From an uncultured Dorea sp. (lineage in GTDB: Bacteria; Bacillota; Clostridia; Lachnospirales; Lachnospiraceae), in the NCBI GenBank assembly GCA_910584095.1, contig CAJTYU010000016.1, positions 1 to 64,000 of the forward strand: a stretch of 64,000 nt of DNA. Direction: 5' to 3'. A program made the position numbers and the translations under genes. Of this stretch, positions 7,721 through 16,511 are shown piece by piece (the first letter of the stretch is position 1; each line of letters starts with the position of its first letter). The notes under the pieces were generated by a model. That model saw only the letters and a list, made by a program, of their open reading frames with translations. It did no database searches and had not been told where the DNA came from.

Positions 7721-7863
7721 AGATAGTTGATAGTGCATCAGCTATCTCCCCCTCATAAAGTAAAACACCAAATAGACTTTGGTGCCGCACTTTACTCTCA
7801 TTCCTTTAGATAACTATAACAAAGAAAAATCCGTCGGCCATGATGGCTGGCGGATTTTCTTTG
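7721..7863 (+). ncRNA. Candidate structured small RNA ending in a terminator
   Basis: A TATAAT at 7709-7714 is followed by three hairpins: 7721-7747 (AGATAGTTGAT with ATCAGCTATCT, 10 of 11 paired), 7758-7793 (nested AAAGT/ACTTT and CACCAAA/TTTGGTG), and 7826-7858 (AAAATCCG...CGGATTTT with a T-tract), the last a convincing terminator. No open frame of note lies between. It is bounded by the Spo0A-like gene upstream and a separate promoter downstream at 7950. This could be a small regulatory RNA or a type I antitoxin RNA; no -35 box of good quality is seen. Confidence 0.45.
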
Positions 7864-7929
7864 TATTATAATCCTTTGGCAGAACAAGCGCCGGAAAAGC
7901 ATGTAAATACGCTTTTTAATCTTTAATGT

Positions 7930-7978
7930 TTCTTAAGAATTTTTACCACTTGGACTTAAAAATTGCCTGCTATTATAT
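7930..7978 (+). promoter_or_regulatory. Promoter with a TTCTTAAGAA palindrome, for the VanR-like operon
   Basis: TTGGAC at 7950-7955 and TTATAT at 7973-7978, 17 bases apart, form a plausible sigma-A promoter. A perfect 10-base palindrome TTCTTAAGAA lies at 7930-7939 just upstream. Its half-sites recur at 7638-7644 and 7652-7658 as TTCTTAA and TTAAGAA. Such sites could bind the response regulator encoded directly downstream. Confidence 0.45.
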
Positions 7979-8080
7979 ATCCCATAAGAAGCCATGAGCA
8001 TAAGGGCATGGCGGAGAATAGACTTGCAGGGGATTGCGCACAGCGGCGGAATACTTTATAGTAGAAGGGAGGTGATGGAG

Positions 8081-8779
8081 ATGTCAAGGATATTAGTATG
8101 TGATGATGACAAAGAAATTGTTGAGGCAATTGAGATATATTTAACTCAGGAGGGTTATGAGATCAGTAAGGCCTATGACGGCGAGGAAGCGCTTAAGAAG
8201 CTGAAGGAAGAAAAAATTGACCTTCTTGTGATTGACGTTATGATGCCGAAGTTGGACGGTATTCGTGCAACTCTGAAAATTCGGGAAAAGAATAATATGC
8301 CGATTATTATTTTATCGGCTAAATCTGAGGATGCGGATAAGATACTAGGGCTTAATATCGGCGCGGATGATTATATTACAAAGCCTTTTAATCCCTTAGA
8401 GCTGGTAGCAAGAGTAAAATCTCAGATACGCAGGTATACTCAGCTTGGAAGCGTGTCCGGCGCGATGACAGGAGAAGAGGTATATAGTACCGGGGGTCTG
8501 TCCATCAACGATGACTTGAAGGAAGTGACGGTGGACGGCGAGCCGGTGAAGCTGACGCCGATCGAATATAATATATTATTGCTGTTGGTGAAAAATCAGG
8601 GGCGTGTATTTTCCATTGAGCAGATTTATGAAAGTATCTGGAATGAGGAGGCGCTTGGCGCAGATAATACTGTAGCAGTGCATATCCGGCACATTCGGGA
8701 AAAGATAGAGATTAACCCAAAGGAGCCAAGATACCTGAAGGTGGTCTGGGGAGTAGGATATAAGGTGGAAAAGCTCTGA
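8081..8779 (+). CDS. VanR-like OmpR-family response regulator, 232 aa
   Basis: The ATG at 8081 is chosen because GGGAGGTGA lies 7 bases before it and the product begins right at the receiver domain MSRILVCDDDKEIVEAIEIY. The receiver has the acidic cluster DDD, the phosphoacceptor in LLVIDVMMPKLDG and the lysine in ITKPFNPLELVARVK. It is followed by a winged-helix domain (LTPIEYNILLLLVKNQGRVF, VHIRHIREKIE, VWGVGYKVE). The KPFNPLEL-ARVK-Q-RRYTQ stretch is typical of VanR-type regulators. The partner kinase begins 45 bases downstream. It probably controls envelope-related genes nearby, but no target is proven. Confidence 0.9.
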   Translation: MSRILVCDDDKEIVEAIEIYLTQEGYEISKAYDGEEALKKLKEEKIDLLVIDVMMPKLDGIRATLKIREKNNMPIIILSAKSEDADKILGLNIGADDYITKPFNPLELVARVKSQIRRYTQLGSVSGAMTGEEVYSTGGLSINDDLKEVTVDGEPVKLTPIEYNILLLLVKNQGRVFSIEQIYESIWNEEALGADNTVAVHIRHIREKIEINPKEPRYLKVVWGVGYKVEKL

Positions 8780-8823
8780 TTTTAAGGAGGCGCCGTTATT
8801 TTAAACGGCAGAATGGAGTAAAA

Positions 8824-11409
8824 ATGAGTAGAAAATGGTATAGAGGGAAGCTGGTGAAAGGGATTCTGGCGGCATTTGCACATGTACTCGCGGTTCTTCT
8901 TGTCATCAGTATGTTATGGATATGGGCCTGTCCCAGTGCGGCGGAGGATGCGCTGGAGGGGAAGCGTGTAGAATATGAGGACTCAGAAGTTCTGAGTTCT
9001 CTTATGTTTTCAGACTCCTTGAGGATTCTGCATGCGATTCGGATTAAGGAAAATTTAGAAAAAGACGGTGTTTATGACGAAGACAAGATCGTGGATATCA
9101 CGCAGTATTTAGAAAATGGAGTTATAGACGGCAGCAAAGAATCCGGCCTTGCTTATACGCTGGGGGATTTAAAGGATTGGGCGGAAGCATATTGCGAGTA
9201 TGACATGGTAGACAGCGGAGATTATGGCACATCGACAGAGGATCCGGTTATTGTTGGGCAGAAGCCGGACAAAACCTATGAATATTTTCATTACAGCGAA
9301 CTGAGAAAGAAAATTGACGCGGGAGAATTCCGTTTTGTGATGGAAACGGAGGATATGACAGCATATGATATCCTTCAGGAATTAAAGGATGGAAATTGGT
9401 ATGAGGGGAATGCGGTATCCAACTCATATGCACTGCTGGATTCTGACAATAATGTACGTTTGATCGACTGCTGGAATTATGACGGGTTTTGGATTGAAGA
9501 ACAGTTTGCGCCGGCAGAGGCTGAAAGCGTCCTTGAGATTGCAAATAAGAATCCGGAATGGAACGGGAAGCTGGAAAAGGCATATCAGGAGATATCAGCT
9601 GCACTGGAGGTGATAAATGAAGATTTTGAGATTTACAATGGTACTCTGGAAGAATATGAAGAAGGAAATACGAATCTGATATACTTGCTTGTGGATAAAA
9701 CAGCGAAGAAGGTGTATACCAATCGTGAAGAATATGAAGATTATTCATCCATGGAGAAGAGCATTGAGGCGGTAAAAAATATAGGAAGATATGCGGTAGT
9801 TATGCCAAAGCTGTCCGATTTTGACAGTAATCAGGATAAGATTTATTCGGATGAATGGAATCACATGATAAATGCAGGAATAACTACGGATGATTACGTG
9901 TTTGCAGCCGCGCTGGATACCGGTTATCCGATTCGGGATCAATATTTTTATGAAAAAGATATTTACGAGAGATTTTCAGAAAAAGCTGGTTTTATGTTGA
10001 AATTAGGTATTGGAGCATCCGTTTTTCTTTTAGGAACGATTATCTGGCTTACGGCAGTAGCGGGAAGAAGGCCGGAGGATGAAGAAATGCATTGTAACGT
10101 ATTTGACGGGTGGAAGACGGAATTGGCGGCGGCGCTTGTGATTGGCATCTGGACCATTTGCATGATAGTCCTTGGGGGCGCGGCTAATGGACTGGGAAAT
10201 ACGCAGCATATGTATTATACAACATCCGGCGCGGTCTATTACTCCTTAGAAAGGCTTGATGAAAATGTTTTGATCATCTGCGGAATCATGGGATTTGTGA
10301 CCTGTTCAATGTTTTTGATAGGGTATCTGAGCCTTGTTCGCAGGTTAAAAGCAGGAGTAGTGTGGAAAAACAGCCTGCTTAGGATGGTGATGATTTATGG
10401 GTGGAAGTTTATACGCCATATACCAATTGTGTGGAAATATATTTTATTCTTCGCTTTGTTTGTAGCGAGCCAGATGCTTTTGTTTACAACGAGGATTCTT
10501 ATATTTGATATGATCGGTCTTGCAGCGGACGTAGCGGCGCTCATCTATATTGTGCAGCAGGCGGTTGGGAGGAAACGGCTTAGCGAAGGCGTTATGCGTA
10601 TTTCCAGCGGCGAGCTGGACTACAAGATTCCGTTAGGAGGTCTGACAGGAGAGCAATTAGATCTGGCGGAGCGGGTGAATAATATTGGAGCTGGACTGGA
10701 CGCGGCTGTGGAAGCCAGCATTAAGAACGAGAGGCTGAAGACGGATTTGATCACCAATGTGTCTCATGACATTAAGACGCCGCTGACTTCTATAATTAAT
10801 TATATTGATCTGCTGAAACGGGAAAATATTGAGGATGAGAAAATTCAGGGTTATCTGGAAGTGCTGGAATCCAAGGCTCAGAGGCTGAAGATTTTAACTG
10901 AGGACGTGGTAGAGGCCTCGAAGGTAAGTTCCGGTAATGTGATGCTGGAGTGTATGAATCTGAATTTGGTTGAAATGGTTCAGCAGACCAGCGGAGAGTT
11001 TTCTGAAAAATTTGAAAACAAAGGACTTACGGAGGTTATGAATCTGCCGGAAGAGCCTGCCGTTATATGGGCGGATGGCAGAAGAATGTGGCGGATCTTG
11101 GAAAATGTTTATAACAATGTGGCAAAATATGCTATGGAAGGAACCCGCGTTTATTCAGATTTGAGACAGACAGAGGAAAGTGTAATATTTTCTTTGAAAA
11201 ATATTTCAGAGCAGCCGCTGAATATCAGCGCCGATGAACTTACGGAGAGATTTATCCGGGGAGATGTGTCCCGCAGCACGGAGGGAAGCGGTTTGGGGCT
11301 TTCCATCGCCAAGAATCTGGCATCCCTTATGGGTGGGAAATTTGAACTGTATCTGGATGGAGATTTGTTCAGGGTAACGATAACATTTCCGAGAGTGAAA
11401 AAGATATAA
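8824..11409 (+). CDS. Large sensor histidine kinase, 861 aa
   Basis: A first membrane segment lies at about residues 12-34 and is followed by a long extracellular acidic region of roughly 350 residues. A multi-pass block follows (segments near 388-410, 434-456, 478-503 and 540-580), then a HAMP-like linker and the kinase core. The H-box is NVSHDIKTPLTSIINYIDLL with histidine about 647, and the ATP lid motif is GSGLGLSIAKNLASLMGG near the C-terminus. It is much larger than VanS, and the extra membrane block is unusual. It forms a pair with the regulator just upstream. The signal is unknown; the large external domain suggests an envelope or peptide ligand. Confidence 0.9.
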   Translation: MSRKWYRGKLVKGILAAFAHVLAVLLVISMLWIWACPSAAEDALEGKRVEYEDSEVLSSLMFSDSLRILHAIRIKENLEKDGVYDEDKIVDITQYLENGVIDGSKESGLAYTLGDLKDWAEAYCEYDMVDSGDYGTSTEDPVIVGQKPDKTYEYFHYSELRKKIDAGEFRFVMETEDMTAYDILQELKDGNWYEGNAVSNSYALLDSDNNVRLIDCWNYDGFWIEEQFAPAEAESVLEIANKNPEWNGKLEKAYQEISAALEVINEDFEIYNGTLEEYEEGNTNLIYLLVDKTAKKVYTNREEYEDYSSMEKSIEAVKNIGRYAVVMPKLSDFDSNQDKIYSDEWNHMINAGITTDDYVFAAALDTGYPIRDQYFYEKDIYERFSEKAGFMLKLGIGASVFLLGTIIWLTAVAGRRPEDEEMHCNVFDGWKTELAAALVIGIWTICMIVLGGAANGLGNTQHMYYTTSGAVYYSLERLDENVLIICGIMGFVTCSMFLIGYLSLVRRLKAGVVWKNSLLRMVMIYGWKFIRHIPIVWKYILFFALFVASQMLLFTTRILIFDMIGLAADVAALIYIVQQAVGRKRLSEGVMRISSGELDYKIPLGGLTGEQLDLAERVNNIGAGLDAAVEASIKNERLKTDLITNVSHDIKTPLTSIINYIDLLKRENIEDEKIQGYLEVLESKAQRLKILTEDVVEASKVSSGNVMLECMNLNLVEMVQQTSGEFSEKFENKGLTEVMNLPEEPAVIWADGRRMWRILENVYNNVAKYAMEGTRVYSDLRQTEESVIFSLKNISEQPLNISADELTERFIRGDVSRSTEGSGLGLSIAKNLASLMGGKFELYLDGDLFRVTITFPRVKKI

Positions 11410-11421
11410 CAGATTCTTCTA

Positions 11422-11450
11422 TTTACTATGGAGATAAAATCATATATAAT
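11422..11450 (+). promoter_or_regulatory. Promoter overlapping the methyltransferase start, possible leaderless mRNA
   Basis: TTTACT at 11422-11427 and TATAAT at 11445-11450 are 17 bases apart. Only six bases separate the -10 box from the ATG at 11457, so transcription would begin at or very near the start codon. No Shine-Dalgarno sequence lies at a usable distance. Confidence 0.45.
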
Positions 11451-11456
11451 ATCTGC

Positions 11457-12629
11457 ATGGAGAATTTAAGAATAGTATTACAGGAGAATTTGAATATAAA
11501 TTTTATATCGGCTGTTTTAAGCGGACCGAGAGAAAAAGATGGGATTATGAAGGTAAAAGTGCGTCCTTTGCTAAAGAAGGACACACTTTTCTTTCAGTTA
11601 GAGATTTTCCGTGGAAATCAGGCATTTCACAAGAATCTGGAGGCGGACGCTGCGGCGGAAGAGCTTCTAAAGCTTATGGGCGGGATGAAGCAGCTTCAGA
11701 TGGAGACGAAGCAGTATACGTATACTGCTTTGGCCAGCAGAAAAGGAAAGATTACTATTAAAAAGAAGCAGAGGAAAACGCCGGTAAAGATGGTGAATCT
11801 TCAGCATAATCGAAAGAAGAAATATATTTTGGAGGAGGGCCGGCCGGCGCCTTTTCTGGTTGATCTGGGAGTTATGACCGAGAACGGAAAGGTAGTGAGC
11901 CAGAGATTTGATAAGTTCCGGCAGATTAACCGTTTTCTGGAGTTTGTAGAGGATGTTCTTCCGGAGCTTCCAAGGGACAGGGAGCTTACTATTATTGATT
12001 TTGGGTGCGGAAAATCCTATCTGACATTTGCTATGTATTATTATCTGCATGAATTGAAGCGGTATGATATCCGTATGATCGGGCTGGATCTTAAGACAGA
12101 GGTTATTCGGAACTGCAATAAACTTTGTGAGCGTTATGGGTATGAGAAGCTTAAGTTCATGGAAGGAAATATTGCGGAATATACGGGCGTAGACGCCGTG
12201 GATATGGTAGTGACGCTTCATGCCTGCGATACGGCTACGGATTATGCCCTTGCGAAAGCAGCGGGCTGGAATGCGAAGGTTATTTTGTCGGTCCCCTGCT
12301 GTCAGCATGAGGTAAATGGGCAGATTACAAGCGATGTATTAGCGCCCGTATTAGAATACGGGCTGATCAAAGAACGGATGGCGGCGCTGATAACGGACGC
12401 TATGCGCGCGCAGTATCTGGAGGGCGCAGGATACCGTACCCAGATTCTGGAGTTTATTGATATGGAGCATACGCCGAAAAATATATTAATCCGGGCGGTA
12501 AAAACCGGGAAACGAAAGAAAAACAAAAAAGCAGTTTGTGAGTGCGAGGAGGCGCTGCATATTTCACCGCTGCTTGGACGCCTTTTGAACGGCGGGAACG
12601 GACAGGATTACGCAGAAGATGAGGGATAA
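11457..12629 (+). CDS. Class I SAM-dependent methyltransferase, 390 aa
   Basis: A Rossmann methyltransferase core follows a roughly 170-residue N-terminal part. Motif I is IIDFGCGKSYLTFAMYYYL (near 177-195), the acidic motif II is MIGLDLKTEVIRN, and VVTLHACDTATDYALA and LSVPCCQHEVN follow. The HACDTATD and PCCQH sequences match methyltransferases of the Methyltransf_32 type, some of which act on RNA. The basic stretch KKKQRKTPVKMVNLQHNRKK upstream of the core could contact nucleic acid. The substrate is unknown. No better in-frame start lies near a ribosome site. Confidence 0.75.
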   Translation: MENLRIVLQENLNINFISAVLSGPREKDGIMKVKVRPLLKKDTLFFQLEIFRGNQAFHKNLEADAAAEELLKLMGGMKQLQMETKQYTYTALASRKGKITIKKKQRKTPVKMVNLQHNRKKKYILEEGRPAPFLVDLGVMTENGKVVSQRFDKFRQINRFLEFVEDVLPELPRDRELTIIDFGCGKSYLTFAMYYYLHELKRYDIRMIGLDLKTEVIRNCNKLCERYGYEKLKFMEGNIAEYTGVDAVDMVVTLHACDTATDYALAKAAGWNAKVILSVPCCQHEVNGQITSDVLAPVLEYGLIKERMAALITDAMRAQYLEGAGYRTQILEFIDMEHTPKNILIRAVKTGKRKKNKKAVCECEEALHISPLLGRLLNGGNGQDYAEDEG

Positions 12630-12676
12630 CAGCAGACCGGGAAGGAACGGTTGTAGGACAGGAGCTGATTAGATAG

Positions 12677-15106
12677 ATGAAGAAAAAGTTGACGCATGTA
12701 GGGACGCTGGCGGTAATATTTATACTGGCTGTCTTTTACTTTGAATATATGACCAGCAAAGGCAATGATAATATGATGGCGGATCTTGGGAATGCAACGC
12801 TTCCCATGGTTTATTTTTCAGTGGAAGGGTACAGGCTGAATCCAATGAACGGGTATACCCGTGAGATGGACATTCCCAGTATGCGCGATAGTATTACGCC
12901 GGTAACAAACAATCAGCTTTCCATGAACATGGAAGCAGAAGACAGAAAGGTTTCTTCGGTTGATTATACAGTATATTCACTTGACGGTGAGACAGTGCTT
13001 TATGAGAATAAGCTTTCGTCTGCATCGGAGCAGATGACATTGACGTTTAAAGAAGGAATTTTGACTCAGGAGCGGGTTTTGGCGGTGACGCTGCATTCAG
13101 ATATGGGGGATATTTATTATTATACGAGGGTGGTAACGCCTACAGATTTTAATTTGATGTCCTGTCTGGATTATGTGTATAATTTTCACGAAAATGCATT
13201 AGGAAAGAAGGAAAATACAGGAGTGGGGGCGGCTTTGGAACCTAATGAGGAGGGGGACAACAGCACGTTTTCCCATGCGACGATCCACTCTAGCTATAAT
13301 CATGTGACGTGGGGGGATTTAGAGCCTCAGGTAACAGGGGAGGAGCGGTGGAAAATCTTAGAGGCAAACGCCGCCTATACGTCGGTGCTATTGGAGTATG
13401 ATGTGAACTGTAAGGGAGAGGAAAATGAGACGGATCTTTATACTGTGAAGGAATTTTTCCGGGTCCGTATGGCGGAGGGGGTTATGTATCTCCTGAATTA
13501 TGACCGCAGGGCGGAGCAGGTTTTTGATGGGAGCCGGCGGGTGCTTAATGAAAAAGGGCTGCTGCTTGGGGTTACATCTGCAGATGTTCCATATATGGTA
13601 AATTCAGAAGGAAATGTAGCGGCATTTGTTCAGGCAAATGAGTTATGGAGTTATAACCGTGATGAAGATGAGATTTCCCTGGTATTTAGTTTCCGCGATG
13701 TGGAAAATACAGATGCCAGGAGTAAAGTATCCGATCATAATATTCAGATTCTAAGTATGGACGATAAGGGCAGTACTACATTCGCAGTGTCCGGCTATAT
13801 GAACCGGGGAGCGCACGAAGGAGAGGTTGGAATAGATATATACTATTATAATATAGAAACAAATAGTATTGAAGAAAAGGCATTTATACCCAGCAATCAG
13901 TCTGCGGCAATTGCGGAAGAGGAATTTGGAAAATTTACATATTACAGTGAGAAACGAGATTATCTTTACATGCTGGTAGGAGGAACGCTTTACGAGGTTG
14001 ACGTGGATAAGAACTGGGACGAACCGATAGTCTCCGGATTGCGTGAAGGGCAGTATGCCATATCTGAAAGCGGCCGCTGGGTGGCCTATCAGACTGGCGA
14101 CAGTCTGGAGACGTCGACACAGGTGATCGTGAAGGATTTGGATACGGATGAGGAATACAAGGTAGAAGCGGTAGAGGGTGAAAGCGTTATACCGCTTGGA
14201 TTTGTTGGCGATGATTTTGTGTCGGGACGGGCAAAACAATCAGAAGCTGGGAAAACGCTCAGCGGAGAAAAGGTAACGCCCATGTATATAATTGAAATCC
14301 GGGATTCAGAAAATAAGCTGGTAAAAAGTTATGATCCGGGAGGATGCCGTGCGACAGGAGCGGAGATTGATAATGGGATGATAACGATTAACATAGCCGT
14401 GAATCAAAATGGCATATATTCAGGGATAAGTGCGGATTATATTACAAGCAGCGTGGAAAGGGAGGAAAGCAATATCACGCTGGAATCTTATGTCACGGAT
14501 TTGAAAAAAACGCAGATGCGTCTCACATTTATTGACGGCATAAAAGATAAAAGTGCAAAGTTATTAAAACCTAAGCAGGTTCTCCACGATAATCCGGCTC
14601 TGCCGGAATTTAAGGAAGAGGCAGAACGGGGTTACTGCGTATATGGACTTGGAGAGATGATGGGGAGCTATAAGGAAGCGGGGAGTGCAATTCAGGAGGC
14701 GGATCGCGCAAGCGGCGTGGTGATTGCGCCAAACGGACAATATGTCTGGGAGAGAGGCAACCGTTATCTGACTTATCAGATTACAGGACAGGAAGAGTTA
14801 TTTGCATACATACAGGGCCAGCTGCAGGCGGGAACGGCGCCGTTAGATATTGTTAATCAGTTGTCGGGTGATAAGGGAATGGAACTGACCGGCTGCAGTG
14901 CGGACCAGATTGCTTATTTAATCAACAAGGGGACTCCGGTAATCAGCGTGAGAAGAGGAGAACCGCCGCTTATTTTAACGGGATTTGATGAACATTCGGT
15001 GATTTATATTAATGTGGCGGACGGACAGATATTGTCGATGCCGAAAGTTCAGATGGATCAGATTATGCTTCAGGAAGGAAATGAATATATAGGATATCTG
15101 CTGTAG
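12677..15106 (+). CDS. Large membrane-anchored extracellular protein of unknown function, 809 aa
   Basis: An N-terminal segment LTHVGTLAVIFILAVFYFEY (residues 4-23) is a signal anchor, and the remaining protein would lie outside the cell. It has many short beta-rich stretches (for example SVDYTVYSLDGETVLYENKL and ESGRWVAYQTGDSLE), consistent with propeller or sandwich domains. The last 200 residues alternate helix and strand and end QIAYLINKGTPVISVRRGEP then LILTGFDEHSVIYIN, which recalls the C39-like peptidase fold, but no convincing cysteine/histidine pair is visible. An AGGAG lies 13 bases before the ATG. It follows the kinase and methyltransferase genes in the same direction. I do not recognise a named family. 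Confidence 0.7.
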   Translation: MKKKLTHVGTLAVIFILAVFYFEYMTSKGNDNMMADLGNATLPMVYFSVEGYRLNPMNGYTREMDIPSMRDSITPVTNNQLSMNMEAEDRKVSSVDYTVYSLDGETVLYENKLSSASEQMTLTFKEGILTQERVLAVTLHSDMGDIYYYTRVVTPTDFNLMSCLDYVYNFHENALGKKENTGVGAALEPNEEGDNSTFSHATIHSSYNHVTWGDLEPQVTGEERWKILEANAAYTSVLLEYDVNCKGEENETDLYTVKEFFRVRMAEGVMYLLNYDRRAEQVFDGSRRVLNEKGLLLGVTSADVPYMVNSEGNVAAFVQANELWSYNRDEDEISLVFSFRDVENTDARSKVSDHNIQILSMDDKGSTTFAVSGYMNRGAHEGEVGIDIYYYNIETNSIEEKAFIPSNQSAAIAEEEFGKFTYYSEKRDYLYMLVGGTLYEVDVDKNWDEPIVSGLREGQYAISESGRWVAYQTGDSLETSTQVIVKDLDTDEEYKVEAVEGESVIPLGFVGDDFVSGRAKQSEAGKTLSGEKVTPMYIIEIRDSENKLVKSYDPGGCRATGAEIDNGMITINIAVNQNGIYSGISADYITSSVEREESNITLESYVTDLKKTQMRLTFIDGIKDKSAKLLKPKQVLHDNPALPEFKEEAERGYCVYGLGEMMGSYKEAGSAIQEADRASGVVIAPNGQYVWERGNRYLTYQITGQEELFAYIQGQLQAGTAPLDIVNQLSGDKGMELTGCSADQIAYLINKGTPVISVRRGEPPLILTGFDEHSVIYINVADGQILSMPKVQMDQIMLQEGNEYIGYLL

Positions 15107-15125
15107 GGTTTTTAGGCAGAAAGAT

Positions 15126-15164
15126 AACGCCCTTTTTCTGTACTTTGTACGGGAAAAGGGCGTT
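15126..15164. terminator. Bidirectional terminator
   Basis: AACGCCCTTTTTC at 15126-15138 pairs with GGGAAAAGGGCGTT at 15151-15164. The stem carries T-rich and A-rich arms, so it can serve both the plus-strand gene ending at 15106 and the minus-strand queT ending at 15181. Confidence 0.8.
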
Positions 15165-15180
15165 GCTCTGTATGTAAAGC

Positions 15181-15672
15181 TTATGCTTGATATTTAAACA
15201 ACATCCGGTGATAGCGGCTCAGAGCGGTATATAGGATCATTCCTAGGATACCGCAGGAGATTACCTCTCCGATACCGACAGTAAGCATCATAAAGGGAAT
15301 TGGAAGATTGATCCCATAGCCGAAACGCAGCACGAACGGTACGATAATCGTGTTGGCGGCGATAGGTGGGAGCGGTCCCCAAATAGGCTTCTGTTCTCTA
15401 AGGCAATAAGTAAGGGCCGCGCCGATTAAGGTTGCGGTACTGCCGAAGACAATGTCGGGAAGGATGGCCCCGCCTAGGATATTGCCAATCAGGCATCCGA
15501 TAAACAGTCCCGGTACTGCGGCTGGCGTAAACAGCGGCAGAATCGTGAGCGCTTCGGAAATACGTACCTGAATTTCACCAAATGAGAATGGCGCAAACAG
15601 GTAGGTCAGTACAACATAGATGGCAGCAATCATGGCTGCCTGAGTTAGAAAGTTTACATTCTTGTTTTTCAT
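15181..15672 (-). CDS. queT: QueT-family queuosine-precursor transporter, 163 aa
   Basis: This is a small all-helical membrane protein starting MKNKNVNFLTQAAMIAAIYV and continuing LFAPFSFGEIQVRISEALTI, the signature of the QueT family of ECF-type substrate-binding components. About five membrane segments are readable, and the length is normal for the family. It would capture a queuosine precursor (preQ1 or queuine) together with an ECF energising module encoded elsewhere. Its leader carries a preQ1-I riboswitch whose tail includes the AGGAG ribosome site, so translation should fall when preQ1 is plentiful. Confidence 0.9.
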   Translation of the reverse strand: MKNKNVNFLTQAAMIAAIYVVLTYLFAPFSFGEIQVRISEALTILPLFTPAAVPGLFIGCLIGNILGGAILPDIVFGSTATLIGAALTYCLREQKPIWGPLPPIAANTIIVPFVLRFGYGINLPIPFMMLTVGIGEVISCGILGMILYTALSRYHRMLFKYQA

Positions 15673-15680
15673 ATTTAGTT

Positions 15681-15723
15681 CTCCTTTAGTTTTTATTTAC
15701 GTGTGGAAGGTCTCGAACACACG
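15681..15723 (-). promoter_or_regulatory. preQ1-I riboswitch in the queT leader
   Basis: On the minus strand the RNA reads CGUGUG (15723-15718), a 12-nt loop UUCGAGACCUUC (15717-15706), CACACG (15705-15700), then the A-rich tail UAAAUAAAAACUAAAGGAG (15699-15681). This reproduces the preQ1-I architecture: a 5-6 bp stem, a C-containing 12-nt loop and an AAAAACUA tail that folds back into the stem groove. The tail contains the AGGAG ribosome site of queT, whose ATG is at 15672, implying translational control. Confidence 0.85.
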
Positions 15724-15794
15724 ATTCATTTAACGCCGGGAATCGGCGGCAAGCCCTATAGACCTTGGTTTTAATGGGCCTTGCAATGAATATG

Positions 15795-15824
15795 AGTATA
15801 GCACAATATGATTGCGGAATGCAA
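15795..15824 (-). promoter_or_regulatory. Promoter of queT
   Basis: Read on the minus strand, TTGCAT (15824-15819) and TATACT (15800-15795) are separated by 18 bases. Transcription would start near 15788 and give a leader of about 115 nt. The leader contains an imperfect hairpin (about 15786-15749, GCAAGGCCC with GGGCTTGC) and then the preQ1 aptamer. Confidence 0.6.
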
Positions 15825-15830
15825 GCTTGT

Positions 15831-16511
15831 TTAATTTCCTGTAGGGATATATGGGCGGATTGCTCCGGCTACGTTGCTGATCGGCATTGTCTGGAGCCAG
15901 ATTCTTCCGGGTCCGGTAATTATTGTGTTGAAAAGACCTTCCCCGCCAAAGAGAATGTTCTTCATACCGGGAACGGACTGGATATCCATGCTGCAAGTCG
16001 CTTCCATGGCGGCTAGATGTCCAGTATCAATGATAATCTGCTGTCCGGGCTGAAGAGTGTATTCTATTACATGTCCGTCAAATTCTGCAAAGGCTATGCC
16101 TTGCCCGCTGATCCGCTGCATAATGAAGCCTTCGCCGCCGAACAGGCCGGCTCCTATTTTCTTGCGGAAATGAACGGAGAGGGTTACTCCCGCTTCGCTG
16201 GCAAGAAATGCTTTTTTCTGGAAAATCATATCGTTTCCGGGGGTGATATGGAATGCCCGGATGGACCCCGGGAAGCTGGATGCAAATGCAATCATTCCTG
16301 TGCCGCCCTGAGCAGTGTAGATATTCTGGAACATTTTCTCGCCGGAAAAAGCCCGGCCTACCGCTCTTCCCAGGCCGCCACCGCTGGTGGTTTCCATCTT
16401 CATATTGGGGGACATCCATGACATGGCGCCGCCTTCGGTGATCATCTTTTCTCCTGATTCCAGCTCGCAGATTACGACTGGCAGAGTTTCTCCCTGTATC
16501 TGATATTTCAT
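15831..16511 (-). CDS. AIM24/TIGR00266-family protein, 226 aa
   Basis: The protein reads MKYQIQGETLPVVICELESG, then MITEGGAMSWMSPNMKMETT, GGLGRAVGRAFSGEKMFQNIY and a glycine-rich GAGLFGGEGFIMQRISGQG. This is the standard pattern of the bacterial AIM24 (TIGR00266) family, a double-psi/trefoil-like beta protein of unclear biochemical role. The length matches the family. It has no signal peptide. AGGTGTCC precedes the start on the minus strand. It is transcribed towards queT, and queT's own promoter overlaps its 3' border. Confidence 0.9.
   Translation of the reverse strand: MKYQIQGETLPVVICELESGEKMITEGGAMSWMSPNMKMETTSGGGLGRAVGRAFSGEKMFQNIYTAQGGTGMIAFASSFPGSIRAFHITPGNDMIFQKKAFLASEAGVTLSVHFRKKIGAGLFGGEGFIMQRISGQGIAFAEFDGHVIEYTLQPGQQIIIDTGHLAAMEATCSMDIQSVPGMKNILFGGEGLFNTIITGPGRIWLQTMPISNVAGAIRPYIPTGN

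Noticed and set aside
11667..12308. Long minus-strand open frame opposite the methyltransferase
   Set aside because: It is the shadow of a well-supported gene, has no family-like sequence and no ribosome site.
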